Origin: Duffyella gerundensis
GTDB taxonomy: Bacteria > Pseudomonadota > Gammaproteobacteria > Enterobacterales > Enterobacteriaceae
DNA length: 64,000 bases
Direction of reading: 5' to 3'
NCBI RefSeq assembly: GCF_001517405.1
Contig: NZ_LN907827.1
Location: 820,616-884,615, forward strand
This document shows, piece after piece, positions 21,303-29,951 of the stretch (the first letter of the stretch is position 1; every line of letters begins with the position of its first letter). A program made the translations under genes and the position numbers. The notes beneath the pieces are model-generated. The model ran no database searches and was not told the origin of the DNA. It saw only the letters and a list, made by a program, of their open reading frames with translations.

Positions 21303-23210
21303 ATGGCTATCGAAATCAACGTACCGGATATCGGTGCAGATGAAGTGGAAGTCACCGAAATTCTGGTGAAAGTTGGCGACAAAGTTGACGTTGAGCAGTC
21401 GCTGATCACCGTTGAAGGTGATAAAGCGTCGATGGAAGTGCCTTCGCCGCAGGCGGGTGTGGTTAAAGAGATCAAAGTAGCCGCTGGCGACAAAGTCGAA
21501 ACCGGTAAGCTGATCATGATCTTTGAAGCAGAGGGTGCAGCTGAAGCTGCGCCTGCTGAAAAAGCACCGGCAGAAGACGCACCGAAATCAGAAGCGAAAG
21601 CGGCTCCAGCTGCTGCGGCAGAAAGCAAAGACGTCAACGTGCCGGACATCGGTTCTGATGAAGTTGAAGTGACCGAAATCCTGGTGAAAGTGGGCGACAG
21701 CGTTGAAGCTGAGCAGTCACTGATCACCGTGGAAGGTGACAAAGCGTCAATGGAAGTTCCGGCACCGTTCGCGGGCACGGTGAAAGAGATTAAAATCTCT
21801 ACCGGCGATAAAGTCAGCACCGGTTCACTGATCATGGTATTCGAAGCGGCAGGCAGCGCGCCTGCCGACGCACCGAAACCTGAGCTGAAAGAAGAAGCGG
21901 CAGCTTCACCGGCTGCTGCCAGCGGCGCGAAAGATGTTGAAGTACCAGACATTGGCGGTGATGAAGTCGAAGTGACGGAAATCATGGTTAAAGTCGGCGA
22001 CAAAGTGGCTGCTGAACAGTCACTGATTACCGTTGAGGGCGATAAAGCCTCAATGGAAGTGCCTGCGCCGTTTGCTGGCACCGTCAAAGAGATCAAAATC
22101 TCTACCGGCGATAAAGTCAGCACCGGCTCGCTGATCATGGTGTTCGAAGTGGAAGGCGCCGCGCCAGCCGCATCGGCTCCGGCAGCGAAGAAAGAAGAAG
22201 CTGCACCGGCCAAAACCGAGCAGAAAGCAGCGCCAGCACCTGCTGCGCCGAAAGCCGATGCTAAAAACGACTTTGCTGAAAATGATGCCTACGTGCACGC
22301 GACGCCGGTTATCCGCCGCATCGCCCGTGAATTTGGCGTAAACCTGGCAAAAGTCAAAGGCACCGGCCGCAAAGGCCGTATCCTGAAAGAAGACGTGCAG
22401 TCTTATGTCAAAGATGCGGTTAAACGCGCAGAAACCGCACCAGCCGCGGCAACCGGCGGTGGATTGCCGGGCATGCTGCCATGGCCGAAAGTGGACTTCA
22501 GCAAGTTTGGTGAAATCGAAGAAGTCGAGCTGGGCCGTATCCAGAAAATTTCTGGTGCTAACCTGAGCCGTAACTGGGTGGTGATCCCACACGTTACGCA
22601 GCACGACGAAGCGGACATTACCGAAGTTGAAGACTTCCGTAAGCAGCAGAACGTTGAAGCCGAGAAGCGCAAGCTGGATGTGAAAATCACGCCGCTGGTG
22701 TTCATTATGAAGGCGGTGGCTAAAGCGCTGGAAGAGTTCCCACGCTTTAACAGTTCACTGTCTGAAGATGCGCAGAAGCTGACGCTGAAGAAATATATCA
22801 ATATCGGCGTTGCGGTTGATACGCCAAATGGTCTGGTTGTGCCGGTGTTCAAGGATGTGAACAAGAAAGGCATTATCGAGCTTTCACGCGAACTGTCAGT
22901 GATCTCCAAAAAAGCGCGTGACGGCAAGCTGACCGCATCGGATATGCAGGGCGGCTGTTTCACCATCTCCAGCCTCGGCGGCATTGGCGGTACGGCGTTT
23001 ACGCCAATCGTCAACGCACCTGAAGTGGCTATCCTGGGTGTCTCTAAGTCATCCATGAAGCCAGTGTGGAACGGTAAAGAGTTTGTACCGCGTCTGATGC
23101 TGCCACTGTCACTGTCGTTTGACCATCGCGTCATCGACGGTGCGGCGGGTGCCCGCTTCGCGGCATACATCGCCACCATCATGGCGGATATCCGTCGTCT
23201 GGTGATGTAA
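21303..23210 (+). CDS. aceF: Dihydrolipoamide acetyltransferase E2
   Basis: AceF is the core acetyltransferase of the pyruvate dehydrogenase complex. It has 635 residues and, as in E. coli, three tandem lipoyl domains with swinging-arm lysines at 41, 147 and 248, each in [10 protein letters not shown]. They are joined by Ala/Pro/Lys-rich flexible linkers. A peripheral-subunit-binding domain follows at about 333-370 ([20 protein letters not shown]), then the catalytic domain at about 400-635 with the active-site His608 in [15 protein letters not shown] and AAGAAAG purine stretches precede the ATG. Domains two and three are nearly identical. Confidence 0.99.
   Translation: MAIEINVPDIGADEVEVTEILVKVGDKVDVEQSLITVEGDKASMEVPSPQAGVVKEIKVAAGDKVETGKLIMIFEAEGAAEAAPAEKAPAEDAPKSEAKAAPAAAAESKDVNVPDIGSDEVEVTEILVKVGDSVEAEQSLITVEGDKASMEVPAPFAGTVKEIKISTGDKVSTGSLIMVFEAAGSAPADAPKPELKEEAAASPAAASGAKDVEVPDIGGDEVEVTEIMVKVGDKVAAEQSLITVEGDKASMEVPAPFAGTVKEIKISTGDKVSTGSLIMVFEVEGAAPAASAPAAKKEEAAPAKTEQKAAPAPAAPKADAKNDFAENDAYVHATPVIRRIAREFGVNLAKVKGTGRKGRILKEDVQSYVKDAVKRAETAPAAATGGGLPGMLPWPKVDFSKFGEIEEVELGRIQKISGANLSRNWVVIPHVTQHDEADITEVEDFRKQQNVEAEKRKLDVKITPLVFIMKAVAKALEEFPRFNSSLSEDAQKLTLKKYINIGVAVDTPNGLVVPVFKDVNKKGIIELSRELSVISKKARDGKLTASDMQGGCFTISSLGGIGGTAFTPIVNAPEVAILGVSKSSMKPVWNGKEFVPRLMLPLSLSFDHRVIDGAAGARFAAYIATIMADIRRLVM
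21630..22157 (+). repeat. near-identical tandem lipoyl-domain repeats in aceF
   Basis: The second (about 21630-21854) and third (about 21933-22157) lipoyl domains share long, almost identical DNA, for example the stretch coding for [20 protein letters not shown]. The first domain (about 21309-21533) is more divergent. Direct repeats of this kind can recombine and change domain number. Confidence 0.85.
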
Positions 23211-23217
23211 CAGTAAA

Positions 23218-23240
23218 AAGGCCGGCAATTTGCCGGCCTT
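23218..23240 (+). terminator. hairpin between aceF and lpd
   Basis: A 10-bp perfect stem (AAGGCCGGCA, loop ATT, TGCCGGCCTT) begins 8 bp after the aceF stop. The following TCTCAT is a weak T tract, so it probably gives partial termination before the separate lpd promoter. Confidence 0.7.
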
Positions 23241-23303
23241 CTCATAGCCGACTGCAATATTCATAGTCGACAAGGTTGTTGAACGCGTTTCGTATCAAGC
23301 GGT

Positions 23304-23331
23304 TTGCAGTTCATTAACAATTCTGTAAACT
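23304..23331 (+). promoter_or_regulatory. lpd: candidate lpd promoter
   Basis: TTGCAG and TAAACT are separated by 16 bp in the 267-bp gap between the aceF hairpin and lpd. E. coli lpd has its own promoter in the corresponding gap. No other element in the rest of the gap was recognised. Confidence 0.45.
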
Positions 23332-23507
23332 CTTGCGGTGAAAACGTGCCGGACAAATTTTAATATTCTCATGTGCGCTGGCGTAGCCGCCGGACAGTAT
23401 CACTTCAGGCAGCGATAGATTATCTGCTCGCCAAACAAGGGGATGCACCGCTGACCATGCTGGCAGGCACAGTTGAGGATAGCCGGAAAGTTAACTAAGA
23501 GGTCATG

Positions 23508-24932
23508 ATGAGTACAGAGATTAAAACTCAGGTCGTGGTACTTGGGGCTGGTCCTGCAGGTTACTCTGCAGCCTTCCGTTGCGCTGATTTAGGTCTGGAG
23601 ACCGTATTAGTCGAACGTTACAGCACGCTGGGCGGCGTCTGTCTCAACGTAGGCTGTATCCCTTCGAAAGCGCTGCTTCACGTAGCAAAAGTTATCGAAG
23701 AAGCGAAAGCACTCGAAGCACACGGCGTGGTGTTTGGTCAGCCGCAGACTGATATCGACAAAATCCGCAGCTGGAAAGAGAAAGTCATCAACCAGCTGAC
23801 CGGTGGCCTGGCTGGCATGGCGAAAGGCCGTAAAGTCAAAGTGGTTAACGGTCTGGGCAAATTCACCGGTGCCAATACGCTGGTAGTAGAAGGCGAAAAC
23901 GGCGCGACCACGATTAACTTCGATAACGCGATCATCGCTGCCGGTTCTCGTCCGATTCAGCTGCCGTTTATTCCTCATGATGACCCGCGCGTATGGGATT
24001 CCACCGCCGCGCTGGAACTCAAGGAAGTGCCTAAGCGTATGCTGGTCATGGGCGGTGGTATCATCGGCCTGGAAATGGCGACCGTTTACTATGCGCTGGG
24101 TTCAGAGATTGATGTGGTTGAGATGTTCGACCAGGTGATCCCGGCCGCAGATAAAGATGTGGTTAAGGTGTTCACCAAACGCATCGAAAAACAGTTTAAC
24201 CTGATGCTGGAAACCAAAGTTACCGCTGTCGAAGCCAAAGAAGATGGCATTTACGTATCGATGGAAGGTAAAAAGGCACCGGCGGAAGCGCAGCGTTATG
24301 ATGCCGTGTTGGTTGCTATCGGCCGTGTGCCAAATGGCAAAGGTCTGGATGCGGGCAAAGCGGGCGTTGAGGTTGACGATCGCGGCTTTATTCGCGTCGA
24401 CAAGCAGATGCGCACCAACGTGCCGCACATCTATGCTATCGGTGACATCGTTGGACAGCCAATGCTGGCCCACAAAGGTGTCCATGAAGGCCACGTCGCT
24501 GCTGAAGTGATTTCCGGTAAGAAACATTACTTCGATCCGAAAGTCATTCCATCGATCGCCTATACCGAGCCAGAAGTTGCCTGGGTGGGTCTGACCGAAA
24601 AAGAAGCCAAAGAGAAAGGCATCAGCTACGAAACCGCTACCTTCCCGTGGGCCGCATCGGGCCGTGCTATTGCATCAGACTGTGCTGATGGCATGACCAA
24701 GCTGATCTTTGACAAAGAGACCCATCGCGTTATCGGTGGTGCCGTTGTCGGTACTAACGGCGGTGAGCTACTGGGCGAAATTGGCCTGGCGATTGAAATG
24801 GGCTGTGACGCTGAAGATATCGCGTTGACCATTCATGCTCACCCAACGCTGCATGAGTCTGTTGGTCTGTCTGCTGAAATCTTTGAAGGCAGCATTACCG
24901 ATCTGCCAAACGCTAAAGCGAAAAAGAAATAA
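23508..24932 (+). CDS. lpd: Dihydrolipoamide dehydrogenase E3
   Basis: Lpd is the FAD enzyme that reoxidises dihydrolipoyl groups of the pyruvate and 2-oxoglutarate dehydrogenase complexes and the glycine cleavage system. The 474 residues equal E. coli Lpd. Visible are the FAD-binding GAGPAGYSAAFRCADLG, the redox disulfide in GGVCLNVGCIPSKA, the NAD fold GGGIIGLEMATVYYALGSEI, the second FAD motif TNVPHIYAIGDI and the catalytic HAHPTLHES. Of two adjacent ATGs I chose the second (23508) because it has better spacing from the GAGG binding site and gives the E. coli N-terminus MSTEIKTQ. Confidence 0.99.
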   Translation: MSTEIKTQVVVLGAGPAGYSAAFRCADLGLETVLVERYSTLGGVCLNVGCIPSKALLHVAKVIEEAKALEAHGVVFGQPQTDIDKIRSWKEKVINQLTGGLAGMAKGRKVKVVNGLGKFTGANTLVVEGENGATTINFDNAIIAAGSRPIQLPFIPHDDPRVWDSTAALELKEVPKRMLVMGGGIIGLEMATVYYALGSEIDVVEMFDQVIPAADKDVVKVFTKRIEKQFNLMLETKVTAVEAKEDGIYVSMEGKKAPAEAQRYDAVLVAIGRVPNGKGLDAGKAGVEVDDRGFIRVDKQMRTNVPHIYAIGDIVGQPMLAHKGVHEGHVAAEVISGKKHYFDPKVIPSIAYTEPEVAWVGLTEKEAKEKGISYETATFPWAASGRAIASDCADGMTKLIFDKETHRVIGGAVVGTNGGELLGEIGLAIEMGCDAEDIALTIHAHPTLHESVGLSAEIFEGSITDLPNAKAKKK

Positions 24933-24954
24933 CGCTTCGCTCAGGCTGATCAAG

Positions 24955-24979
24955 CGGCTCCCATCGGGAGCCGTTTTTT
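24955..24979 (+). terminator. lpd intrinsic terminator
   Basis: An 8-bp stem (CGGCTCCC, loop ATC, GGGAGCCG) is followed by six T residues, 22 bp after the lpd stop. The T tract touches the stop codon of the convergent sigma-factor gene. Confidence 0.9.
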
Positions 24980-25505
24980 ATTTAATTGCCTGCCGCAGCG
25001 CCTCTCGCGTACGTGACAAGCGGGAACGAACCGTGCCCACCGGAATAGACTGTGCCAGCGCAATATCCTGGTAGCAGCCCTCATCAATAATCATTTCCAT
25101 CATGGCGCTGATGTTCGCCGGTTGCTTCTCCAGATAACGTATTGCGGTCTGCATCTGCTGATGGCAAAGGGTGTTAACAAAAGGATCGTCACCGCTGCTT
25201 AGGGTGAGCTCAATCGTCTCACTGAGTGGCTCAACGCGCAGATGACGATAGTGTTGCCGATAGTACGAACGAATAATGTTCAGGGCAATGCCAAAAAACC
25301 AGGTTTCCGGTCGTGACTGCCCGGCATAGCTTGGCCAGGAGCGCAGCGCCTCGAGGCAGGTGGTCTGGGCAATATCATCAATATCGTTCCGGTTGGAAAT
25401 ATATTTTTTAATGAAGCCGATGAGCCTTTTATAATGCAAAGGCAGAAACTGATTCCAGTCGATATCATTACGCGCGACGTTCAATGCTATTCCTTGAGTA
25501 TTCAT
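24978..25505 (-). CDS. HrpL-like ECF sigma factor
   Basis: This 175-residue protein is an ECF sigma factor with region 2 at about residues 21-90 (DDIAQTTCLEALRSWPSY near 43, then RPETWFFGIALNIIRSYYRQ) and region 4 at about 118-172, with the recognition helix in IPVGTVRSRLSRTREAL. Both signatures resemble HrpL, the sigma factor of Hrp type III secretion regulons, more than RpoE or FecI; this is judged from memory of the family. A strong AAGGAG site precedes the ATG. There is a sigma-54 promoter 30 bp upstream and an HrpS-like activator gene behind it. There is no anti-sigma gene beside it. It sits between lpd and acnB, where E. coli has yacH. The target regulon is not in this window. Confidence 0.75.
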   Translation of the reverse strand: MNTQGIALNVARNDIDWNQFLPLHYKRLIGFIKKYISNRNDIDDIAQTTCLEALRSWPSYAGQSRPETWFFGIALNIIRSYYRQHYRHLRVEPLSETIELTLSSGDDPFVNTLCHQQMQTAIRYLEKQPANISAMMEMIIDEGCYQDIALAQSIPVGTVRSRLSRTREALRQAIK

Positions 25506-25534
25506 GGTATCTCCTTGAGTAAGTGCCTTTTCAT

Positions 25535-25550
25535 TGCAAAAGCAATGCCA
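25535..25550 (-). promoter_or_regulatory. sigma-54 promoter of the HrpL-like gene
   Basis: On the minus strand the sequence TGGCATTGCTTTTGCA places GG and GC 10 bp apart and fits the consensus TGGCAC-N5-TTGCA at all but one or two positions. Its -12 element lies about 30 bp before the sigma-factor start codon, leaving a short leader with a strong ribosome binding site. Sigma-54 control by HrpS is the known mode for hrpL in Pseudomonas and Erwinia. Confidence 0.85.
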
Positions 25551-25763
25551 CGTTGTACAGAAAGATAGCGCAATGATTTATATCGATTTTATTAAAACCG
25601 GTATGTCTGTTAATGAAATAAATGGCACGGGAGCTAAAGTTAATGTGCCATTTTTTTCACGAAAAAATAAGCGTGGGCGTTCCCATGAAAATGATTCCAT
25701 ATTATTTGCGGTGGCGGAAAAGAAGCGGTAGGTTCAGACTGAAACGATAACCTGTATAAATAT

Positions 25764-26756
25764 TCAATCTTTTAATGATATATCCAGCTTCTTTATTCGG
25801 TTATAAAAAGTACGGCGAGGAATACCCAGCTCATCAATAACGGGTTCAATCTTATAACGATGGCGTCTGAGAGATTCAGCAATCATGTTTTTCTCAATTA
25901 CCTCTAGCCGACTTTTTAGCTGGCATCGTGAGGCGGGCAAGGGCGAGACTTCAGGTAGCAACGGATCGATGCCCAACACATAACGCTCAGCTGCCGCTTT
26001 GAGCTCGCGAATATTGCCGGACCAGGGATGTGTTAACAGGCGTAAATCGAGCTCTGGCACACGCGGTGGAAAGCGCAGGTTGAGGCGCTCTGCTGCCTCG
26101 CGGCAAAATTGTTCAAACATCGGCAAAATATGGACCGGCAGATCCCGTAGCGCTGGTACCACGATTTTCAGCGTTGAGAGCCGAAAAAAGAGATCGCGGC
26201 GAAAGCGGCCCTGTTCCACCAGGGTTTGCAGGTTGCACTGCGCAGAGGCGATGATGCGCAGATCAAGCATCACCGAGCGTGTGTTGCCCAAACGGTGAAC
26301 CGAACGCGTCTCCAGCACGCGCAATAACTTTGCCTGAACGTTTAACGGCATGCTGTCGATTTCATCGAGAAACAGCACGCCGTGATTAGCCGCTTCAATA
26401 TAACCAGCCCGTGCGGTACGAGCATCGGTGAAGGCACCGGAAACAACGCCAAACAGTTCGCTTTCGGCCAGCGTGTCAGGAATGGCTGCGCAGTTCACCG
26501 GAACAAAATCACCGGTTCGACCGGAAAGTTGATAAAGCTGGCGCGCAATCCGATCTTTTCCCGTGCCGGTTTCTCCCTCAATTAAAACATCCATATTTAA
26601 GGGCGCAATGATTTCAATCGTCTTTTGCAGCGAGGCATGAATATCGCTTTTTTTTGCGACGGCTAATTCCCCTTGCTCAGGATTATTACAGCGATCTTTT
26701 TTATCACTTATTCCATCGTAGCTTTCAATAATGCTTCTCTCTTTTTTGCTTTTCAT
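25764..26756 (-). CDS. HrpS-like sigma-54 activator
   Basis: A 330-residue bacterial enhancer-binding protein without an N-terminal receiver domain, the HrpS/PspF layout. The AAA+ domain runs from about residue 40 to 265, with Walker A GETGTGKD (61-68), Walker B VLFLDEID (127-134), the arginine-finger region GRFRRDLFFRLS (183-194) and WSGNIRELKAAAERYVLG near 245-262. A Fis-type helix-turn-helix closes the protein at about 295-325. The stretches RAGYIEAANHGVLFLDEIDS and QAKLLRVLETRSVHRLG closely resemble HrpS as I recall it. Odd: the sigma-54 contact loop GAFTGA reads GAFTDA (107-112; codon GAT). It is transcribed toward the HrpL-like gene, 213 bp upstream of its promoter. Confidence 0.78.
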   Translation of the reverse strand: MKSKKERSIIESYDGISDKKDRCNNPEQGELAVAKKSDIHASLQKTIEIIAPLNMDVLIEGETGTGKDRIARQLYQLSGRTGDFVPVNCAAIPDTLAESELFGVVSGAFTDARTARAGYIEAANHGVLFLDEIDSMPLNVQAKLLRVLETRSVHRLGNTRSVMLDLRIIASAQCNLQTLVEQGRFRRDLFFRLSTLKIVVPALRDLPVHILPMFEQFCREAAERLNLRFPPRVPELDLRLLTHPWSGNIRELKAAAERYVLGIDPLLPEVSPLPASRCQLKSRLEVIEKNMIAESLRRHRYKIEPVIDELGIPRRTFYNRIKKLDISLKD

Positions 26757-27308
26757 ATTTTCTCCGGGACAGGGCAGCGCGACAGGGTTTATATTGCTAA
26801 AAATAACCCATCTCTATTTTCTTGCAATAGGAAGAGATAAAGGGAATTAAATTAAAGTGTGCTTTTTTTGCTTTGTTTTTTATTTCTTATTAAATAGCGT
26901 GATTCAATTAAGAACGGTCTTAAATAAAGAGAACTGATATAGCAGGCAACGTTATTTTGTTATGTTTGAGTTAAAAAAATAAAAATAACGTTATTGATAC
27001 ACGCATCTTTCTCATCACCGAATGTGTGGAGCACCCGGTGCACGCCTAACCATCAGCAAATTTTAATAAAGTGTGCTGTTAGATAATTTTTTTTCATCTG
27101 AGCGCGCTTTTCAACGCGCTGTTGCTATGAAATCAGCAGGTTAGGTTTGAGGTGGAAATGTTGCTTTTTTGTAAACGGATTAACAAACAGGCGAAATGCT
27201 GCTATGCTGGCCGACGCGAAACCGGGCACCTTACCCTACAAGGATCAATCACATCGTGGTGAATCAGGTGACCGGGAAGCCTTTTACAATGAGAGCGAGG
27301 AGAACGTC
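26757..27308. other. AT-rich control region before acnB
   Basis: No gene is seen in these 552 bp. The left part, very AT-rich, should carry the leftward promoter of the HrpS-like gene. The right part carries the acnB promoter and leader. A small hairpin (AGCGCG at 27101-27106, CGCGCT at 27115-27120) is visible. An open frame from 27147 runs into acnB in frame, but family length and the ribosome binding site argue against it being translated. Confidence 0.55.
27180..27208 (+). promoter_or_regulatory. acnB: candidate acnB promoter
   Basis: TTAACA and TATGCT are spaced 17 bp apart, about 100 bp before the acnB GTG start. The -35 box matches five of six positions. Confidence 0.5.
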
Positions 27309-29906
27309 GTGCTAGAAGAATACCGTAAGCACGTTGCCGAGCGTGCAGCCCAGGGAATTGTTCCTAAACCGTTAGATGCATCCCAAATGGCCGCGCTGGT
27401 TGAACTGCTGAAAAACCCGCCAGCGGGTGAAGAAGAATTCTTATCTGATCTATTGATCAATCGTGTTCCGCCAGGCGTTGATGAAGCGGCCTATGTAAAA
27501 GCGGGTTTCCTGGCGGCGATCGCCAAAGGCGAAGCAACCTCTCCTCTGGTATCACCTGAAAAAGCCGTAGAGCTGCTGGGCACCATGCAGGGCGGTTATA
27601 ACATTCATCCGCTGATCGACGCGCTGGATGATGCTGCATTAGCACCTGGCGCGGCGAAGGCCCTTTCCCACACGCTGCTGATGTTTGACAACTTCTTCGA
27701 TGTCGAAGAGAAAGCGAAAGCGGGTAACAGCTACGCGCAGCAGGTCATGAAATCCTGGGCCGAGGCAGAGTGGTTCCTTTCGCGTCCTAAATTGGCCGAA
27801 AAACTCACCGTTACCGTTTTCAAAGTCACCGGCGAAACCAACACCGACGATCTCTCTCCTGCACCGGATGCCTGGTCACGCCCTGATATTCCACTGCATG
27901 CCCTGGCGATGCTGAAAAACGCACGCGAAGGCATTGAGCCGGATGAGCCAGGCAACGTTGGCCCGATCAAACAGATCGCGGCGCTGCAGGCGAAAGGGTT
28001 CCCGCTGGCTTATGTTGGCGACGTTGTCGGTACCGGTTCTTCACGTAAATCAGCCACTAACTCGGTGCTCTGGTTTATGGGCGACGACATCCCTAACGTG
28101 CCGAACAAAAAAGGCGGCGGCGTGGTACTCGGCGGTAAAATTGCACCGATCTTCTTCAATACGATGGAAGATGCAGGCGCACTGCCGATCGAAGTGGACG
28201 TGGATAACCTGAACACCGGCGACGTGATCGATATTTACCCTTACAAAGGGGAAGTGTTGCACCATGAAACGGGTGAACTGCTGGCCAGCTTTACGCTGAA
28301 AACCGATGTGTTGCTTGATGAAGTCCGTGCTGGCGGCCGTATTCCACTGATCATTGGCCGTGGTCTGACAACCCGTGCGCGTGAAGCGCTGAACCTGCCG
28401 CACAGTGATGTGTTTGTGCAGGCGAAAGACGTGGTGGCCAGCAGCCGTGGCTTCTCGCTGGCGCAGAAAATGGTTGGCCGCGCCTGTGGCGTTGATGGCA
28501 TCCGTCCAGGTCAGTATTGCGAGCCTAAAATGACCTCGGTCGGCTCGCAGGATACCACCGGGCCGATGACCCGCGATGAGCTGAAAGATCTCGCCTGCCT
28601 TGGCTTCTCAGCCGATCTGGTGATGCAGTCTTTCTGCCATACCGCGGCCTATCCAAAGCCGGTGGATGTCACCACGCACCACACGCTGCCAGACTTCATC
28701 ATGAACCGCGGCGGTGTCTCGCTGCGTCCAGGCGACGGCATTATCCACAGCTGGCTGAACCGTATGCTGCTGCCGGATACCGTTGGTACCGGTGGTGATT
28801 CACACACACGTTTCCCAATCGGCATCTCTTTCCCGGCCGGTTCTGGACTGGTGGCGTTTGCCGCGGCAACCGGCGTTATGCCGCTGGATATGCCGGAATC
28901 TGTGCTGGTTCGCTTCAAAGGTAAAATGGAGCCGGGCATCACGCTGCGCGATTTGGTGCATGCGATCCCACTCTATGCCATTAAGCAGGGTCTGCTGACC
29001 GTTGAGAAGAAAGGTAAGAAAAACATCTTCTCTGGCCGCATTCTTGAGATTGAAGGTCTGCCAGATCTGAAAGTAGAGCAGGCGTTTGAGCTTTCCGATG
29101 CGTCGGCAGAGCGTTCGGCGGCGGGCTGTACCATCAAGCTGGGCAAAGATCCGATTATCGAATACCTCAACTCCAACATTGTGCTGCTGAAGTGGATGAT
29201 CTCCGAAGGTTACGGCGATCGCCGTACGCTGGAGCGCCGTATTCAGGGCATGGAGAAATGGCTGGCCGATCCGCAGTTGCTGGAAGGCGATGCAGATGCT
29301 GATTATGCCGCGGTGATCGATATCGATCTGTCGGAGATCAAAGAGCCTATTCTGTGCGCACCAAACGATCCGGACGACGCGCGTCTGCTGTCGGATGTGC
29401 AGGGTGAGAAAATCGATGAAGTCTTTATCGGCTCCTGCATGACCAACATCGGCCACTTCCGCGCCGCCGGCAAACTGCTCGACAGCCACAAAGGCCAGCT
29501 GCCAACCCGTCTGTGGGTTGCGCCGCCGACTAAAATGGATGCCGCGCAGCTGACTGAAGAGGGCTACTACAGCGTCTTTGGTAAAAGCGGTGCGCGTATT
29601 GAGATCCCAGGCTGTTCACTCTGCATGGGGAACCAGGCGCGAGTCGCGGATGGCGCTACGGTAGTTTCTACCTCTACGCGTAACTTCCCGAACCGTCTCG
29701 GTAATGGTGCCAACGTCTTCCTCGCCTCGGCGGAGCTGGCGGCGGTCGCTTCACTGCTGGGTAAATTGCCTACGCCGGACGAATATCAACAGTTCATGGC
29801 GCAGGTGGATAAAACCGCGGTTGATACCTATCGCTATCTGAACTTTGATCAGCTGTCGCAGTACACTGATAAAGCAGACAATGTGATCTTCCAGACCGCA
29901 GTCTGA
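27309..29906 (+). CDS. acnB: Aconitate hydratase B
   Basis: AcnB is the main TCA-cycle aconitase, a [4Fe-4S] enzyme that also dehydrates 2-methylcitrate and binds mRNA as an apo-protein. I use the GTG at 27309, with AGGAG 6 nt upstream; this gives 865 residues beginning [14 protein letters not shown], exactly the E. coli length. The HEAT-like N-terminal domain comes first, then the swivelling domain (residues about 160-370, with [20 protein letters not shown]), then the catalytic domains. Cluster ligands lie in [10 protein letters not shown] and [10 protein letters not shown]. It is convergent with the MmgE/PrpD gene across a shared terminator. Confidence 0.98.
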   Translation: MLEEYRKHVAERAAQGIVPKPLDASQMAALVELLKNPPAGEEEFLSDLLINRVPPGVDEAAYVKAGFLAAIAKGEATSPLVSPEKAVELLGTMQGGYNIHPLIDALDDAALAPGAAKALSHTLLMFDNFFDVEEKAKAGNSYAQQVMKSWAEAEWFLSRPKLAEKLTVTVFKVTGETNTDDLSPAPDAWSRPDIPLHALAMLKNAREGIEPDEPGNVGPIKQIAALQAKGFPLAYVGDVVGTGSSRKSATNSVLWFMGDDIPNVPNKKGGGVVLGGKIAPIFFNTMEDAGALPIEVDVDNLNTGDVIDIYPYKGEVLHHETGELLASFTLKTDVLLDEVRAGGRIPLIIGRGLTTRAREALNLPHSDVFVQAKDVVASSRGFSLAQKMVGRACGVDGIRPGQYCEPKMTSVGSQDTTGPMTRDELKDLACLGFSADLVMQSFCHTAAYPKPVDVTTHHTLPDFIMNRGGVSLRPGDGIIHSWLNRMLLPDTVGTGGDSHTRFPIGISFPAGSGLVAFAAATGVMPLDMPESVLVRFKGKMEPGITLRDLVHAIPLYAIKQGLLTVEKKGKKNIFSGRILEIEGLPDLKVEQAFELSDASAERSAAGCTIKLGKDPIIEYLNSNIVLLKWMISEGYGDRRTLERRIQGMEKWLADPQLLEGDADADYAAVIDIDLSEIKEPILCAPNDPDDARLLSDVQGEKIDEVFIGSCMTNIGHFRAAGKLLDSHKGQLPTRLWVAPPTKMDAAQLTEEGYYSVFGKSGARIEIPGCSLCMGNQARVADGATVVSTSTRNFPNRLGNGANVFLASAELAAVASLLGKLPTPDEYQQFMAQVDKTAVDTYRYLNFDQLSQYTDKADNVIFQTAV

Positions 29907-29924
29907 TCGCTATTTCGTTGTAAC

Positions 29925-29951
29925 AAGGGCCGCTAATGCGGCCCTTTTTTT
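29925..29951 (+). terminator. acnB intrinsic terminator
   Basis: A 9-bp stem (AAGGGCCGC, loop TAAT, GCGGCCCTT) is followed by a run of seven T residues, 19 bp after the acnB stop. With the A residues on the 5' side it may also serve the convergent gene. Confidence 0.92.

Noticed and set aside
25534..25731. 65-codon rightward open frame in the gap between the HrpL-like and HrpS-like genes
   Set aside because: It overlaps the sigma-54 promoter, has no ribosome binding site and no recognisable features. A small protein cannot be excluded.
27147..27308. N-terminal extension of acnB by 54 residues
   Set aside because: The frame is open, but the GTG at 27309 has a strong ribosome binding site and gives exactly the E. 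coli protein length; the extension covers the likely promoter.
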